DNA from: Tanytarsus gracilentus
Lineage: Eukaryota > Arthropoda > Insecta > Diptera > Chironomidae
Direction: 5' to 3'
NCBI GenBank assembly: GCA_038502055.1
Contig: JAXRKN010000042.1
Coordinates: 1,674,001 to 1,738,000 of the forward strand
DNA: 64,000 bases
Positions 46,783-60,100 of the stretch are shown here, in pieces. Within the stretch, counting starts at the first letter, position 1. The number at the start of each line of letters is the position of its first letter. The notes under the pieces were generated by a model. That model saw only the letters and a program-made list of their open reading frames with translations, made no database searches and was not told the origin of the DNA. Position numbers and translations under genes: made by a program.

Positions 46783-47985
46783 ATGGAAAATAAAGATGGA
46801 AACTTGGAAATTAAGGAGAAGCCAGTGTGCTTGATTGTGCTCGGCATGGCTGGAAGTGGAAAGGTAATCAAAAATAATTGCATTAAATCACAATCAAACT
46901 AAATTCATTAAAATTCATTTTAAGACAACATTCGTGAAGAAATTGGCGCAATTCAAAAGAGAAGAATTAAATCCGTACATTGTCAACCTCGATCCAGCAT
47001 GCCGCGAAACTCCTTATCCGGTTAACATTGACATTCGAGATACAGTAAATTATAAGCAGGTCATGAAACAATATAATTTAGGACCGAATGGAGGGTGAGC
47101 CGCAAAATCTACGTCTGTCTGTATCTCATAATTAAAAAATATAATTCTAGAATCGTCACATCTCTAAATCTCTTCTCAACTAAATTCGATAAGGTAATAA
47201 GTTTGATCGAGAAAGCTGGAAATGATGGACATAAAGTGTGTGTGTTAGATACGCCGGGTCAAATTGAAGTCTTCACGTGGTCAGCGAGCGGTGTCATTAT
47301 TAGCGAAGCTTTAGCGACTCGATTTCCAACCATTGTCGTTTACGTCATGGATATTGTGAGATCCACAAGTCCTACAACGTTCATGTCAAACATGCTCTAT
47401 GCCTGCTCAATCCTCTACAAAGCGCGACTTCCCTTCATCGTGGCACTCAATAAAATTGACGTTCAAAGCTTTGAATTCGCTATCGATTGGATGAGAGATT
47501 TCGAGTCATTCCAAGAGGCTCTCGAGTCTGAGACAACTTATGTCAGCAATTTGACTCGTAGCATGTCATTGACACTGGATGAATTCTATAACAGTCTCAA
47601 AGCGTGCGGAGTTTCAGCAAAAACTGGAATTGGTTTTGATCGATTCTATGAGCTGGTGGATGAGGCCGAGCAAGAATATCACAAGGACTATAGAGTTGAG
47701 TATGAGAAATTACGCGATCAAAAGAAAAGTGCGGATCTTCTAAAGGAACAAGAGAAATTGAAAAATGCCACGACCTCGTCGGAAGTTAAAATGACACCGA
47801 TGATTGAAGAAGTGAGCTCGGGCAGAGAAATTGCAGACATTTATCTGAAGCATCCGGGTAATGAGTCATCAGAAGATGAAGAAGGCACTGAGGAAGCATT
47901 CGTAAATAAAGGCGATGACGAAAAGGAATTAGATTTCAAAACTTTTATTAAAAAACATAAGGAAAAAGTTGCAGCTAATAAATAA
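46783..47985 (+). CDS. GPN1: GPN-loop GTPase 1 (XAB1)
   Basis: There are three exons, 46783-46863, 46925-47094 and 47151-47985, giving 1086 nt and 361 residues (human 374). The Walker A motif GMAGSGKT (21-28) is split by intron 1. The family-defining GPN loop (GPNGG, 80-84) is split by intron 2. DTPGQIEVFTW is the switch/Walker B region, and ALNKID gives guanine specificity. The C-terminus is acidic and Lys-rich (DEEGTEEAFVNK, then KKHKEK). GPN1 dimerises with GPN3 and is required for assembly and nuclear import of RNA polymerase II. The stop codon is overlapped by AATAAA. Confidence 0.95.
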
Positions 47986-48177
47986 AGTTGTTTTTAACGA
48001 AATCGTTTTTTATCTACATCACATTTTATTAATTTTACTAAAATTCTTAATATTTTTAATGACCACGTGAATTTAAATTTAACCGTTAAAAATATTCAAA
48101 TTATTTTCGCGCCAATTTTTTCGCATCTTTTTCACGCGAAAGATAAATAAATTTTAAAATTTAAATTCAGAAAGAAA

Positions 48178-48617
48178 ATGGTGAAGACTCGAAGTATGGA
48201 ACTTGAACCTGAACCTGAGCCTGAATTAGGCAGTAATTTTGTCGAGCAAGAGGACAAAGAGCAGGATGAGAGTATGGACGCTAAAGACGGTGAAATTTCG
48301 GATTCTGATGCATCTCAAAATGAAAAAAGTCAGACAGAGATTGATGCTGATAAGATTTACATAAACATTGCACAGCAAGTTTACGCAGAATATATCGCTC
48401 TCAAGAGCTGCGACTCTCAAGTTAGTCATTTGAAATGTGAGTAAAAAATCTATCAACTTCCTAATCATATCTTAATTATTTCTTAACTCTTCCAGGTATG
48501 CTCCGCAATAAGAACCAACTCTCTGCCTGTTTGGAGCTCATCGATGAGAGTTTTTTCCGCGACAGCATCAACAATATCACATTCAATGTTTCGCGTAAGT
48601 CAGCAGCAAATGTCTGA
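48178..48617 (+). CDS. small acidic orphan protein
   Basis: There are two exons, 48178-48436 and 48496-48617, giving 126 residues. ATG 48178 has an AGAAAATGG context. The first half is strongly acidic, with a Glu-Pro run (EPEPEPEL), then Asp/Ser/Glu sequence; the second half is likely helical (IYINIAQQVYAEYIAL and KNQLSACLELIDES). The intron is 59 nt with GTGAGT and a TTCCAG acceptor. A stop at 48615-48617 is followed 37 nt later by AATAAA, consistent with a complete gene. A GTAAGT inside exon 2 (48596) could allow another 3' end. I recognise no family; such acidic/helical proteins are often nuclear complex subunits (inference). It lies about 190 bp downstream of GPN1 with its own promoter or as a run-on. 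Confidence 0.65.
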
Positions 48618-51600
48618 TCTTTTTCCGATTTACAATGGCGATTGCTTAAAATTGAATAAATAACTTTTAAAGCCGGAAATTCCTTTCGATTTCATTCACC
48701 GCCTACAAGAATCAAGAAATTTATCGCCACATGTTCGTTAAACTTGGTGTGTGCTCCCCAATGTTGAATGTTTTTAACGAAAGCTCCACATTCAGAAGTG
48801 CTCAACTCGATATTTCATAATCTCTTCATATAACATTCATAAAACACCATAAAAAAGTATCGAGAAGACCTGAACGCATGCGCATGCTTTCAATTCATGC
48901 TTTTCTCATGATTTTTTAAAGTCTATGCACTGCATTCGCCAGTCTTTACTCGATTGTCTTTGACATAAGACGCTCGCGTGTCTTTCTTTCTCCATTCATT
49001 CGTAGTCACTCGTTCGTTTTTTGTGTAATAATTCTTGTAAAAAACTCATGTGTATAATTTTTCAGTTTTTATTGCATTTGCAATAATGCATAAAAAAGTG
49101 ACTAGTATTAATTGAGAGATAGATCAAAAAAAAATATTGTGGATTAAAAGTCAACCAGATTAAGAAATTACAGTATGAAAAAAATCACAAAGTGAATTAA
49201 GGAAATTATTTGTTTGGATTATCGACAATTTTTTAATTAACCTCGTAGAGAAAAATAATTTCAGTGTATCCACTTTAGTTTAATGTGAATGGTGTGTGGG
49301 CTGATAAAAATTATTGTTATACAGAAAGAAGTGTTCGCCACAGGAAGAAAGGAGGTGGAAATTAAAGAATTACTTGTGACACGCGAGAACAGCTCCTCTC
49401 GAACACATGAATATATTTTTTGATATTTGAAATTTTTTCACTCGAGCTCTACAAAGTTTTCAACCACAACTCATTTGAGCGAACTCGATAACGAGCAGCG
49501 AGGAATTTTTTTATTATAATTTAAAGAAAATATCCAGTAAGTACGAAAAAAAGTTTAAAATTACTTCGAGCCCGCAAAATGAAAAACTTTCCAAAAAGTA
49601 TTTTTTTTTAGAAATCATAAAAACCTCTTAGAGAAAATAATAAAAATTTATTTTCTGCCTTTTGGGATTTCTATTAAAATTACGTCACAATAAAAATTTA
49701 TTTCTTTCGACCCTTTTTGATTCACTGAAACTTAATGGCAAAGTTTTTCGAAAACTTTTTTCCGCATGAATATCATTAAAGAGCTTTTTGTCACCTAACT
49801 TTTTGATGATCACTGCACAGAGAATAAAATTCAGCTAATTTTCAACTCCATTCAGATTCGCATATATGACTTTTATGACGTGATGTTTAGATGTGTTATA
49901 GTTGCGGCAGGTTATTAAAGTGCTGAGTGAAAAGAATATTTAAAAGCATGTATATATACAAAAACGGTCATGAACCGTAATAAATGAGGCTGATAAGCAC
50001 CATACGTTAATGTTACGCAATTCGTATAGGGTACAAAAAAATTGTTTTATGTGTAGTTAGAATGCTGTTCACGGTCAAACAATAAATCTTTGTGAAGCGA
50101 GGAGAGAAAAAAATTGCAAATTTTGCTCATTTCCAGGTTTTAATTATATTGTAAAAATCAAGGGAAGTAAAATAAGGTTTTTTTAAAATTTTAAATTCTC
50201 AAAGTTTTTTTTGAAATTCAAAATATTTTAAATTTAAAAAATTATTCCCTAGATCGAGACATGTGCAAAAATCTCTGAAAACAATTTTTTTTGTTATTAT
50301 TTGCTGAATCTACTCGCTGCAATATTTTTCCATACACTTTGTGATTTTTTTTACTCGCTGATAAGGAACTTTTTTCTCATATATGTATACATTTTGCCGT
50401 AAAAAACACGTTATATGGAAAAATACCGCGCGGTGAGTGTAGGAGCGATAAGATAAGAAGGAAAATGGCGAAATTCGCAGAAAATATTCAATTGTGCGAA
50501 AATATATTTTAATATTTAAATATTTATAGAGCGATTTGATCGCCTGTCAACGCCAGATTTTCTCTTCCTACTTCTCATCATCATCACTTCGAACTCACGC
50601 TCTAAGCTCTAAGAAATGTCATCGATCGCTCTATATTTTTCCATCGTTTTTATTGCCTTTTCGCACATACTCTACATTTAATATTAAATTCCATATCAAC
50701 TTGTCAGCTTCCTCTCGCATGAATGTTCATCACTCTTATCACATTTCACTTTCTGTCTGTCTCTATTCTCTACAGTGTAATCAATTAGAGCGATATAAAT
50801 ATATATTTTTCGACATGCAAGCTTTTTCATTTTATGCACGATTCACTCTCTTTCTGATTTAACCACCAGTGATTAATTAATTTTAATTGAATTGTGAGGC
50901 AGCACATAAGTGTGTGTGGATTTGATAGTTTGTTAATGTAAATGAATATGGAAAATATTTGAAAATAATTGTGGATCCTCTGCTGATAATTTTATTTATT
51001 TTCAATAATTATGGTGGAATGTAGCATGACTTTTATATAATGAAATTTTAAATAAAATTTGCTTGCAAAATAAAGAAAGAAATTTTATAAATAAAATTAA
51101 ACCTTTTTGTCCGTTAAATATTTTCAAAACCATTGAACTTAATAAACTTATCGTTGAATCATTAATCGGCTGTAAAAGATAACATAAAAATAAATGTAAA
51201 GTATGCATAAAGTCATTCTCGATATAGAGATCACGCTTTAGAAGTGAAATCACGGTGCTGACTAAGTCACGGTTTATTGTGGCTCGAGTGAGAGGAAAAA
51301 ATACAATAAAACAGCTGAAATTCATGCATCACAGTGTGGTTCAAGCGAGTTCAGGCTAAACAAAGACATAAAGACTGTCGCCTTAAATTTGAATAATTAA
51401 TTCCAGACCGCGCCGTCTCTAAGTGACTTTTTATTTTAAGGGCTCAACTGCATGAAGGTGTGCGCATATCTTCAGGGAGATATTTTCTCTCTTTATCTTT
51501 GTATATCTAATTTAAAAATGTTGTTATTGAGCCTAAAACTCTCTATAGATGCCATATATGGCGATGAAAACAACAAAACGGCACTAAGTCGGTCTTTCTC

Positions 51601-53767
51601 GTCTTCTTTCTTCCACTGATTGCCAGCAACAATGCTCTCGTGATTTTCGGTGGAATTCTGTCTACTTCCTAATTTAGAATCAGCCGCGATTTTTATCTTG
51701 TTCTCTTCGTTTTTTTTTCGGGAACAGTTTTTATAATTTATTATAATGGCTTGAAATTTATATCTCGACTCTTCGATTGCGACATGATTCTAAGCCCGAA
51801 ACAATGAGCATATTGTTGTGAAAGGAAAAACGGGATTTATTCCAACAACATGTCCACACACAAAAGCGAGAAGAACATTTTTAAAATGCAAAAGACTTTC
51901 ATTGTTTTTTCACTCACGTCTTCTTGCTCTTTGTCTTCCTTCTTTTTCTCAATTTTTATCGCCTTTCGCTGCTGAAAAATGTTGTTGCGCCACACCAGTG
52001 GATTATGCTCTCTAATGTCGACTGATTGAAATTGGATCGAGAAATTTTTCAGGATTTAGAATTGATGAAATTTTAACAAAGAAAATTGAAAAAATAAAAA
52101 TCTTCAAAATTTAAATGAAAAATTGCTCGAAATTTGAACGCTCGATTTTTTAAGAGAGCCTACACGAGGCATTAAACAAACAATTAGCTCCACACTATTA
52201 TTTTCGATAAATGACATTCTTTTCGATCCATCAAACACGACGAATTCAGTTGTGGAATGCTTAATTACCATGAAAAGTCTGATTGACATCACTAACGGTT
52301 ATTATTGAGTGAAGAATTAGTACACGAAGAGTTTTGTATGCACATAATAACAACGATATGTCATTATAATATATTTGTGAACTGAATCTCGTTACCGACC
52401 ATGCCGGCAAACGTGTGTGAAGAAGAAATGAAGAATTTACCTTTTAAGAGTTTCTTAAGTACACTTTTACTCGCCTCGTATGCTTGCATATGTGCATGAT
52501 TGTTTGAATAATAATTTATATTAACAACAAACATGACTCTCTTTTCTACTTGCACTCGCTAGAATTTGTTAAGAAGAAAAAAATAATGTGTTATATTTGA
52601 AGAGACTCATCTCTCTTTTTTTTTGATTCTGTTTATTCAGTCATAAATTTCTCCCTCACGCATACTTAAATTTCTTCTATATGAAAATGCGTGCGCTGAG
52701 TGTTAAAATGTGTTCAAATACACTCGAATTTCCTCCCAAATAAATAAATAAACTGCAATTGCACTCGAGCCGCGATATGTCGATAAATTGTCTTCATTTC
52801 CTGCCCGATCGGAAATTTTATTGGAACGCGAGAGAGAGAAAAATTAAAGGGCGATGGACTTTTTCACAATTTGCAAATAATTTAAATTTCCAAATTATTT
52901 TAATTGCAAATGAATAAATTTCGTAACACTTTTAATTTTTGCATTTCAAATGGACGAAGAAGAAAAATTATAAAAAGTGATTGTGCAGAAAAAAGTTTGC
53001 GCAACCGAAGAAGAAATAATAAAAATTTAATAAAAGTGGACGATTGTGCAAGAGAAAATGCAATATGCACGGCACCGTTTCTTTTCTACGTGCTTGTTTA
53101 ATTTAAATCGTGGTCGGAGATCTCTCTCGGAGTGGAAGAATATTGTGTGTGGTTGGATGGTGCAACATATATAAATAAGTCTCTTCACTGTTGCACTCAC
53201 CTCGCCCACACAAAAGAGGAGAAAATATACATTTTATTATTGAAATGAAATCTTCTCTTCTCGATATATGGATTAAGTGCTTTTTCTAGCTTATAGAAGT
53301 GAATTTGTGCATCATGATGCAACTGTGAAGAAATTTTTATGTAGAATCTTTTCAATATGTTTTATTTAGATCTTTTTTAAGTGAATTAAATGTTGAATTT
53401 TAATTTTCTGCAATCATAACTTTGTGATGATGTTTAAAATTAAAATATATCAGAAAAAATTAAAATCATCGAAAGAAAAAAATCCCATGCCGGTTGAAAT
53501 TTAAAAAAAAATCTTTCCATGCTTTGATAAACTTTTATGTTAATTTAATGCCCACAAATAAAGATCAGAATTTTTTCCCGTCTCTGCACTTTTTAGGCGC
53601 GCGTTTTATATTTTTTTATCTCTTCATTATCTCCACTTATAAATTTATGAATTTATTTGTGACGGCAGTTTGAAGGAGATACAAAGAAAGTATTTAATGT
53701 TCGTCTGAATGCACACCATGTGTGTATAATTTAATAATAATCGTAATAATTTTGATCTGTGGCGACA

Positions 53768-53914
53768 ATGAATAAAGCCGAGCCCAATAATTGTGCGGCA
53801 TTATTCACGATTCAATTCAACCCACTCAAGGAGAGTGAAATTGTAACCTATAATGAAAATTCGAAGATTCAATCAATCTTAACTACATTCGGTAATGAAT
53901 TTTGTTGTTTTTGA
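53768..53914 (+). CDS. isolated 48-codon frame, possible small ORF or first exon
   Basis: The ATG frame encodes a peptide beginning MNKAEPNNCAALFTIQF, with more balanced composition than the surrounding chance frames. It contains a possible donor TTCG|GTAATG (phase 1) near its end. No downstream exon or similarity is recognised. It may be a small peptide, an alternative first exon, or chance. Confidence 0.2.
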   Translation: MNKAEPNNCAALFTIQFNPLKESEIVTYNENSKIQSILTTFGNEFCCF

Positions 53915-56257
53915 TCACACTTTTAAAAAGCGCCATGAAAAATGCACATACATTTTAAAAAACTGGTTTAAGTAGCACTTGCGAGTGTTTTCTGGATTTT
54001 TAACCTTCCAAACGACAAACAATGTCATCCAAGTGCCTCCTTCAAGCTTATATAAACATTTAAGCCAAAAAAAATGTTGATGATACTCGACACGTCACAC
54101 GTAATAACATAATTCTACTCTGTAATTTCATTATCACACGCACAAATCTCAACTGAAGCGGTCTTCTTATCTTAATGAATTTTTCCATTTCTCTTTTTAA
54201 TCGTTCTTGAATGTCAGGCGCAGCATTAAAGGTGGAATTAACTTTTTGTAATATCAAAAATTTATTTGAATGAATTTTTATAAAAAAAAGTTTCTCCCAA
54301 CAAAAGAATTCGAAATGTCTTTTAACTTACACTCAAATGAGTAATTCGATCCTAATGTTCTTCCTTCAACCCTTCCTCAAGCGTGTCAATCTTAACACAA
54401 TTCAACTCACATTCTGGAATTTCGAAAGAATTTTCATCACGATCCTCTTAAGAGACATTTTGGGCATCATCTCAAATTCCCTTTTTGATTGTAATCTGTC
54501 TCCACTCTGTTTCTTTGGTGTGACATCGAGCCTAGGCACATAATGAGACAATGACAAAATTAACTTGGCAATTTTTCTTCTCTTCTGTGAAAGAAAATGC
54601 GAAACGTGTGGATGAAAAATTTTCGAGTGAGAAAAAACCTTTGTCACGAACTTTCTCTCTCACTCACTGTGTGTATCCTGCTGTGTGTTCATCAAGATTT
54701 TTCCTCTTCCTATTTCGGTGTGTGAATAACAAAATTCGCATAAGACGTGCGGGGGTGGGAAGAGAAAAAAAAATTGAGGCGTATGTGAGGGGAGAAATTG
54801 AGGCCGAGAGGAATTTTTTTCGTTCCTGCCAAATTTCCGGTTCATTCGCTGTGAAACTTTTTAAATTAAAGCCAAGTCGAAGGGAGAAGAAGTAAAAAAG
54901 TTCTCGATATATATTTGAGGGGATTAGAGAGTGGACTTTTATTCGTTTGTCGCAATGATTTTTCAGTGTACGCGAATTGAAATTCAAGAAGAGAAACAGA
55001 AAACTTTTCTGTTTGCAATTTTTTATGTTGGAGCTGGTGAAATATTGTCACAATAACAATTGTGTGCATTTGCGATGGTAACATTAGATTCATTTAATGT
55101 TTTTGTTTGTTCCTGCTGCTGTTGTCGGGTATCAAATGTCGAGGAATTTCTCCTCGTGAACGGACGATGGAATTTGAGTTTGTGAAAATATTTTTGAAAT
55201 GTAAAAAAACGTTAAATTTTAAACAAATCCAAGATTTAAAAATTAAAAGTTTTTAAATGTCATTTTCAATTAATTAAAAAATCAATTTAAAAAAAATGAG
55301 TTAAATTTTTCTTGACCTTCAAAAAAAGCAATTTTAATTCGCAACTTTGTCAAATTCACCCTAAACTTAATTTAGACCTTGGGTAACTCAAGATTGAGTC
55401 ATTTCACTGATAAAAATCAGGCAACCGAAAATCTTTGTCAACTCATTCGACATTTACCCTTCAAAATCTCTCGAATATGAATTCAGCACACTTTTAGCTC
55501 CATTACAAATTTGCAATTTAATTTTTCTTTACAAAAAAGGGCAAAAACCGTTTATGGAGAAAAAGAAAAGAAGGAAAAATGGGAAATCGATAATTTTATG
55601 TTGTTCTTTTGTAACATTTTTCTCTCTGTCTTCCACGCTCACTCCTTTTACGAGCACAACTGTGGTGGAGTATGAAATACAGAGAACATAAATTTTTCTG
55701 CTTTATGCGAATCCTTTTTCTTCCCTTCAACGTCTTCGTGCTGTGCTTTAAAAAAGCTCCTCTCTTTAATTTTCATCGCACAAATAAATTTATTACTTTA
55801 CGCTTTTCGTCTCGAGACAATCTGTAAGTTGTGTTTTTTGGGCACAAATGTATGATCTCAATGTTTCCCTTAGGAGAGGATTTTGTCTGACAAAGTTGAT
55901 GTTGTTGCTCCTCATGAAGAATTATTAGTCAGGGGAGGGCTTGTAGGAGAATTGGGTCACGTATGAGAGACATGAATTATGAGGTGTATCAAGATGTTTT
56001 TTAATGGCCATTTTTCGAATCTAAAATTTTAACGTTTCTTTTAAATTTAAATTCTCTAAATGTCAACAGTTAATTAAAAGCAAACTCTTTCACAAGATTA
56101 AAAGTCACGTCAACCTTTTCCGAGTTCCACCACTTCCTCTTCATACTTAAGAACGTCAGTTCAGCAACATCTAAAAAGTTCAAAAGCATTTTAGAGAAAT
56201 GTATTTGAAAATTTTCCTCTTCATCTCTCACGCTCTCTGACTGCGCCCGACACATCG

Positions 56258-56265
56258 TATAAAAG
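56258..56265 (+). promoter_or_regulatory. consensus TATA box
   Basis: GTATAAAAGG lies in a locally GC-richer context. A start near 56289 would fit the usual spacing. The first ATG downstream (56331) opens only 22 codons, so any transcript may be noncoding or spliced. Confidence 0.3.
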
Positions 56266-57110
56266 GTTGGAGATGCGACGCCATCGGCACACACCAAGCT
56301 AGTAGTAAAAGTGTCAGAGAAGTAATATTAATGATGAAAATCTTTTACCGTAGAGAACATGAAATCGCATGCATTTTCCATACAAGCGGCAGCTGTTGAC
56401 AAACTTTTCATCGCCACACATGAACTAAAATAAAAATTTGGATATTTTTAGCACTGAAAATGAAAAGTCAGTGCTGAGGTTTCTTAATTATCTCTAAAAT
56501 GATTTCTTGTCGTCGTCTCGATTTCACAATTTTTTTTCTCTTCCACTTCCTTAAAAATAATCCACTTATGGCACTTTATGTGTGCGATTATTAAATTGCC
56601 TGTAATTTCTCATTTTTCGTTCCTTCCCGTGCGCTCGATGCGGCAGTGCATAATAATTGAACCATATGGCACGTTCACAAGAGCTGCTTAATAATAACTT
56701 TATGCTGTCTTACGCCTTATTTATATTTTTAGCAAATAAATTTTGCCCTAAGTGGGTTTCGCTGTGCCCGCACCGCAGTAGCTGCACGAGAAAATATCGC
56801 TACAGTAAATTAGTCTTTCCATATAAGTGCACTATGCATACACAATGAAGTTCAACAAATGCAAGCTCTTAGAGAGTTCGTCCGGCCACACGATATGTTA
56901 ATGCTAGAATCCGATAATTAGATAAGCGAACAAGTAGTTGAGAGAGTTATCTTGATGATCTTTAACATCATCGAGCAAACAAATTCCATTAAGTTACACT
57001 TACTGAAATTTTCATGAGGAATTTCTCATTATGGAATCACATGTACACGAGATCACTCTATGTTACACTTAGAATATAGTTTGTGCTCTATGAGGTTGTT
57101 TGCCAGCATC

Positions 57111-57170
57111 TAAAAAGAGGAAAAAAGTGTTTAACAAGTTTACAGACTTGCTAAAGTTTTTCCTCTTTTA
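57111..57170. other. imperfect stem-loop, about 60 nt
   Basis: The left arm AAAAGAGGAAAAA...CAAGT pairs with the right arm ACTTG...TTTTTCCTCTTTT around a short TTACAG loop, with a small internal bulge. Its size is compatible with a precursor-microRNA-like hairpin, but the purine/pyrimidine simplicity of the arms and the lack of a known seed leave it unassigned. Confidence 0.35.
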
Positions 57171-60100
57171 TCGTTTTGTGAAATTATTCCTCCTCCGTTG
57201 AAGAACTTTCTGCAATGTCTTCCCCCTTTTTATAAATTATATTTTTAAACAATTTAAATTTTAATCTGATGCAATTTTTACTTTTACTTTCATAAATTTT
57301 CAAATCTAATTTAAATCTTTTGTACCAAGAAGAAATTTCTTTTAACTTTATCTCTCAACTCATGCATTAAATTCGGACATTCACTTTGATTGCAAACTTT
57401 TTCTCCCTTTTTTCGTGCCCTTCCTATTTTTCTCGTTTATTCATCTTCTTATAAATAAAAATTGTTATATTTTTAATATTATTACTTTCGTCCTCATTCA
57501 CATCATTTAATGGCAAAAGTTTTCTTTTTCTTCATCGATGTATAGATCGGAAAAATGTGCGTCAATGTCTATGAGAGAGAAAAACGGTCATTGCTCTTTT
57601 TAGCCATTATAAGAGACCTCTTTATTCTTGCTGAAAAGTATCTAAGGCTATTATTATATTATATTTTCAGCTTTACAGATGCTATTAAAAGTTGAAGAAA
57701 AAGAAAAATCCTTAAAATAAACTTCAATTAAAGTCGCTCCAGTGGAAATTTTATAAACATTCTTGTCTGGGATTTCTTTAAATTGCAAAAAAAATAAGAT
57801 CAGTGCGTACGAACACGATAATTATACACTTCGGCCGACTTCTGTTTAATGTAATCGCACTCGAACATCAGAGCATTCCAATATATTTCGAAATAACTTT
57901 TTTGTATATTTTCTTGGAAATATTGCATGTTTTAAATTCCAATTTTTGCTCTTGTATACACAAATTTTTCTTATAGACATTGGTGGGCTTTAATATTTCA
58001 CAGAAATTTATTACATCAAACTTTTATTTCTCTCTCTCGTCGATGATAAATGGAATTTATGAATTGTGGGCCTTTTTGCATATATTTAAAATAGACATTT
58101 TTGGGGTGGTGAGCTGATGATGTTAAGATTTGAAAAATTTCCGTTAAAAATAAATTTTTATTTATAAATTTTACTTGTAATAAATTGAAATAACAAAATA
58201 TATTTTAAATTAAGACATTATTGACTCAACGCCCCATCGAGAATGGCAATCATTTTTTTAACTTGGGATTCACAGAAGCTTTATGTCAAAATAAAATGTG
58301 AATACAACTCGCTCAATTTAGCTAGACAACTTTTTTCTGCATTTTCGGCAATTTTTCTTCTTTTCTCCCCTCAATCTTTTCGATATTTTTTTTCTTCTTC
58401 CATAAAAAAAGAAAATGAAAAAAGTGTCCTCAACTGCACACAAAGGAAATGAATAAGAAGAGGCTAGACATTCGAGAAATTTATTGGCGTTTCATGAGAG
58501 ATTCATTGCAATAAGTGGAGGGACAGAAAAAAATGGGTCAATTCAGCATTTTGCATCCGAATGTGAGTGCCAAAGTCTATTTGCGAAGGAAATACATTAA
58601 AATGTGAAGCACAACAGCGAAAAGTTCTTCCTTACAATGCTTCTCACTTAAGGAAATTGTTTTTCAAGAGACTCTCATACACTTTTTTATGGAGCATTAA
58701 TAACATGCACTCTTATCACCATTATGTGTATGCTTTCAGATCCTTCATAAAACAATATACGAAATTGGATCGCACGAATGTGACTATGAATACTAATCGA
58801 CTCTCTTTTGCAAAAGTTTTACCATGAAAAAAAACTTTATATCGATCAGGTTTCGATGAAGTGCGACGCTAATGAGAATTTACGAACATGAATGTCAGTT
58901 TTTGTCGCCCCACGTTTACGTTTAAATTTCGTCGAATTGAATTTAATGAAATTTTATGGTAAAAATGAATTGTGGGCTTGGAAGCTGACTTAAAGTTCAA
59001 AAACGTCGTGCATGGGGTTGATTTGTGAGTAATGAAGTTGATTTGTGTGGGAAATTTTAAAAAAATGATCACAAAATCAATGAATGGCTCCCATTAGTTC
59101 TGCAACATTAATGGCAGTAACTTACATAGAGTGAGAAGACCTTAATCAACTAACACATTTTTTTTTCGCTATAGCGAATGAAGCAAAAAAAGGCAAACTC
59201 AAACTTTGCCTCCAGCATTTCAGCTGGAGATTCGAATTTATGATTTTATATGTGTTTTTAAAATTCTGCCAACGTTTCCAACCTTACCTCCGACTCTCGC
59301 ATCGCCGTTCTACTTTCTAATTTTATTTTATATTTTTTTTGCCAGAGCACTTTGGTTTTTATTTTATTTTCATTCTATAGCTTTTCTTACTCTTATTTTA
59401 TGACACTCGTGGTCGTGGTTTCCAACTTTCTTGTGAACTATTTCCAATGTACAATCAGACGACGACACGATTGCGGTGCAAATCATGAGATTAATGAAAG
59501 CGATTTGAATAGGAAGAAGTCGGATGATCGTGCTGTGAACGATTTTTATTGTTAGTCATTTTTGGATGTGTATCGAGATGTTGTAAATTCCATTGTATTA
59601 TTTCGATAGATTTTTTTAGGTCAATTTCCTTTTTGCATCATGTTGAGGAAAATTTGCGTCTATTGTGCCAAGTTTTGTGATTTTAAATTTTTAGTGAGTT
59701 TTGGTTAAACTTTAAAAATACGTTGAATTATTTTTCGTATAAATAATTAATAAACCATAAATTATTATTTTTATCCATCAAATTCTTAAATCCTCAAATC
59801 TCCTTCTCCATCTTTAATTTTCTCGCTTCTTCACATTTTCATCGCCTGCGTCGAAAGCGCATAAAAAATAAATAATTGCTACATCAGACCACATAATCTG
59901 TAACAATTGTCTGCAAATGAACAGTTAAAAAAATTCTTCTCTCATTTTTTATATGCATTTCGCGTACATTCAGAATCAAGTGCGGGAAATCAGTTAAGAG
60001 GAGAAAATTTTAGGATTCTTTTTTATGGTGCAGACAATTAGAGAGCAAAGTCTTTTTTGCATGCATCCACTAGTGATGTGACTGAACATCTTCACTTAAT

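Noticed and set aside
50536..50862. 108-codon plus frame, Ser/Phe/Leu-rich
   Set aside because: Codon content follows TC-rich background; no domain, no splice structure, non-ATG start.
54551..54987. Overlapping 107-114-codon frames on both strands
   Set aside because: They overlap each other in low-complexity GA/TC sequence, have no family resemblance and appear to be chance.
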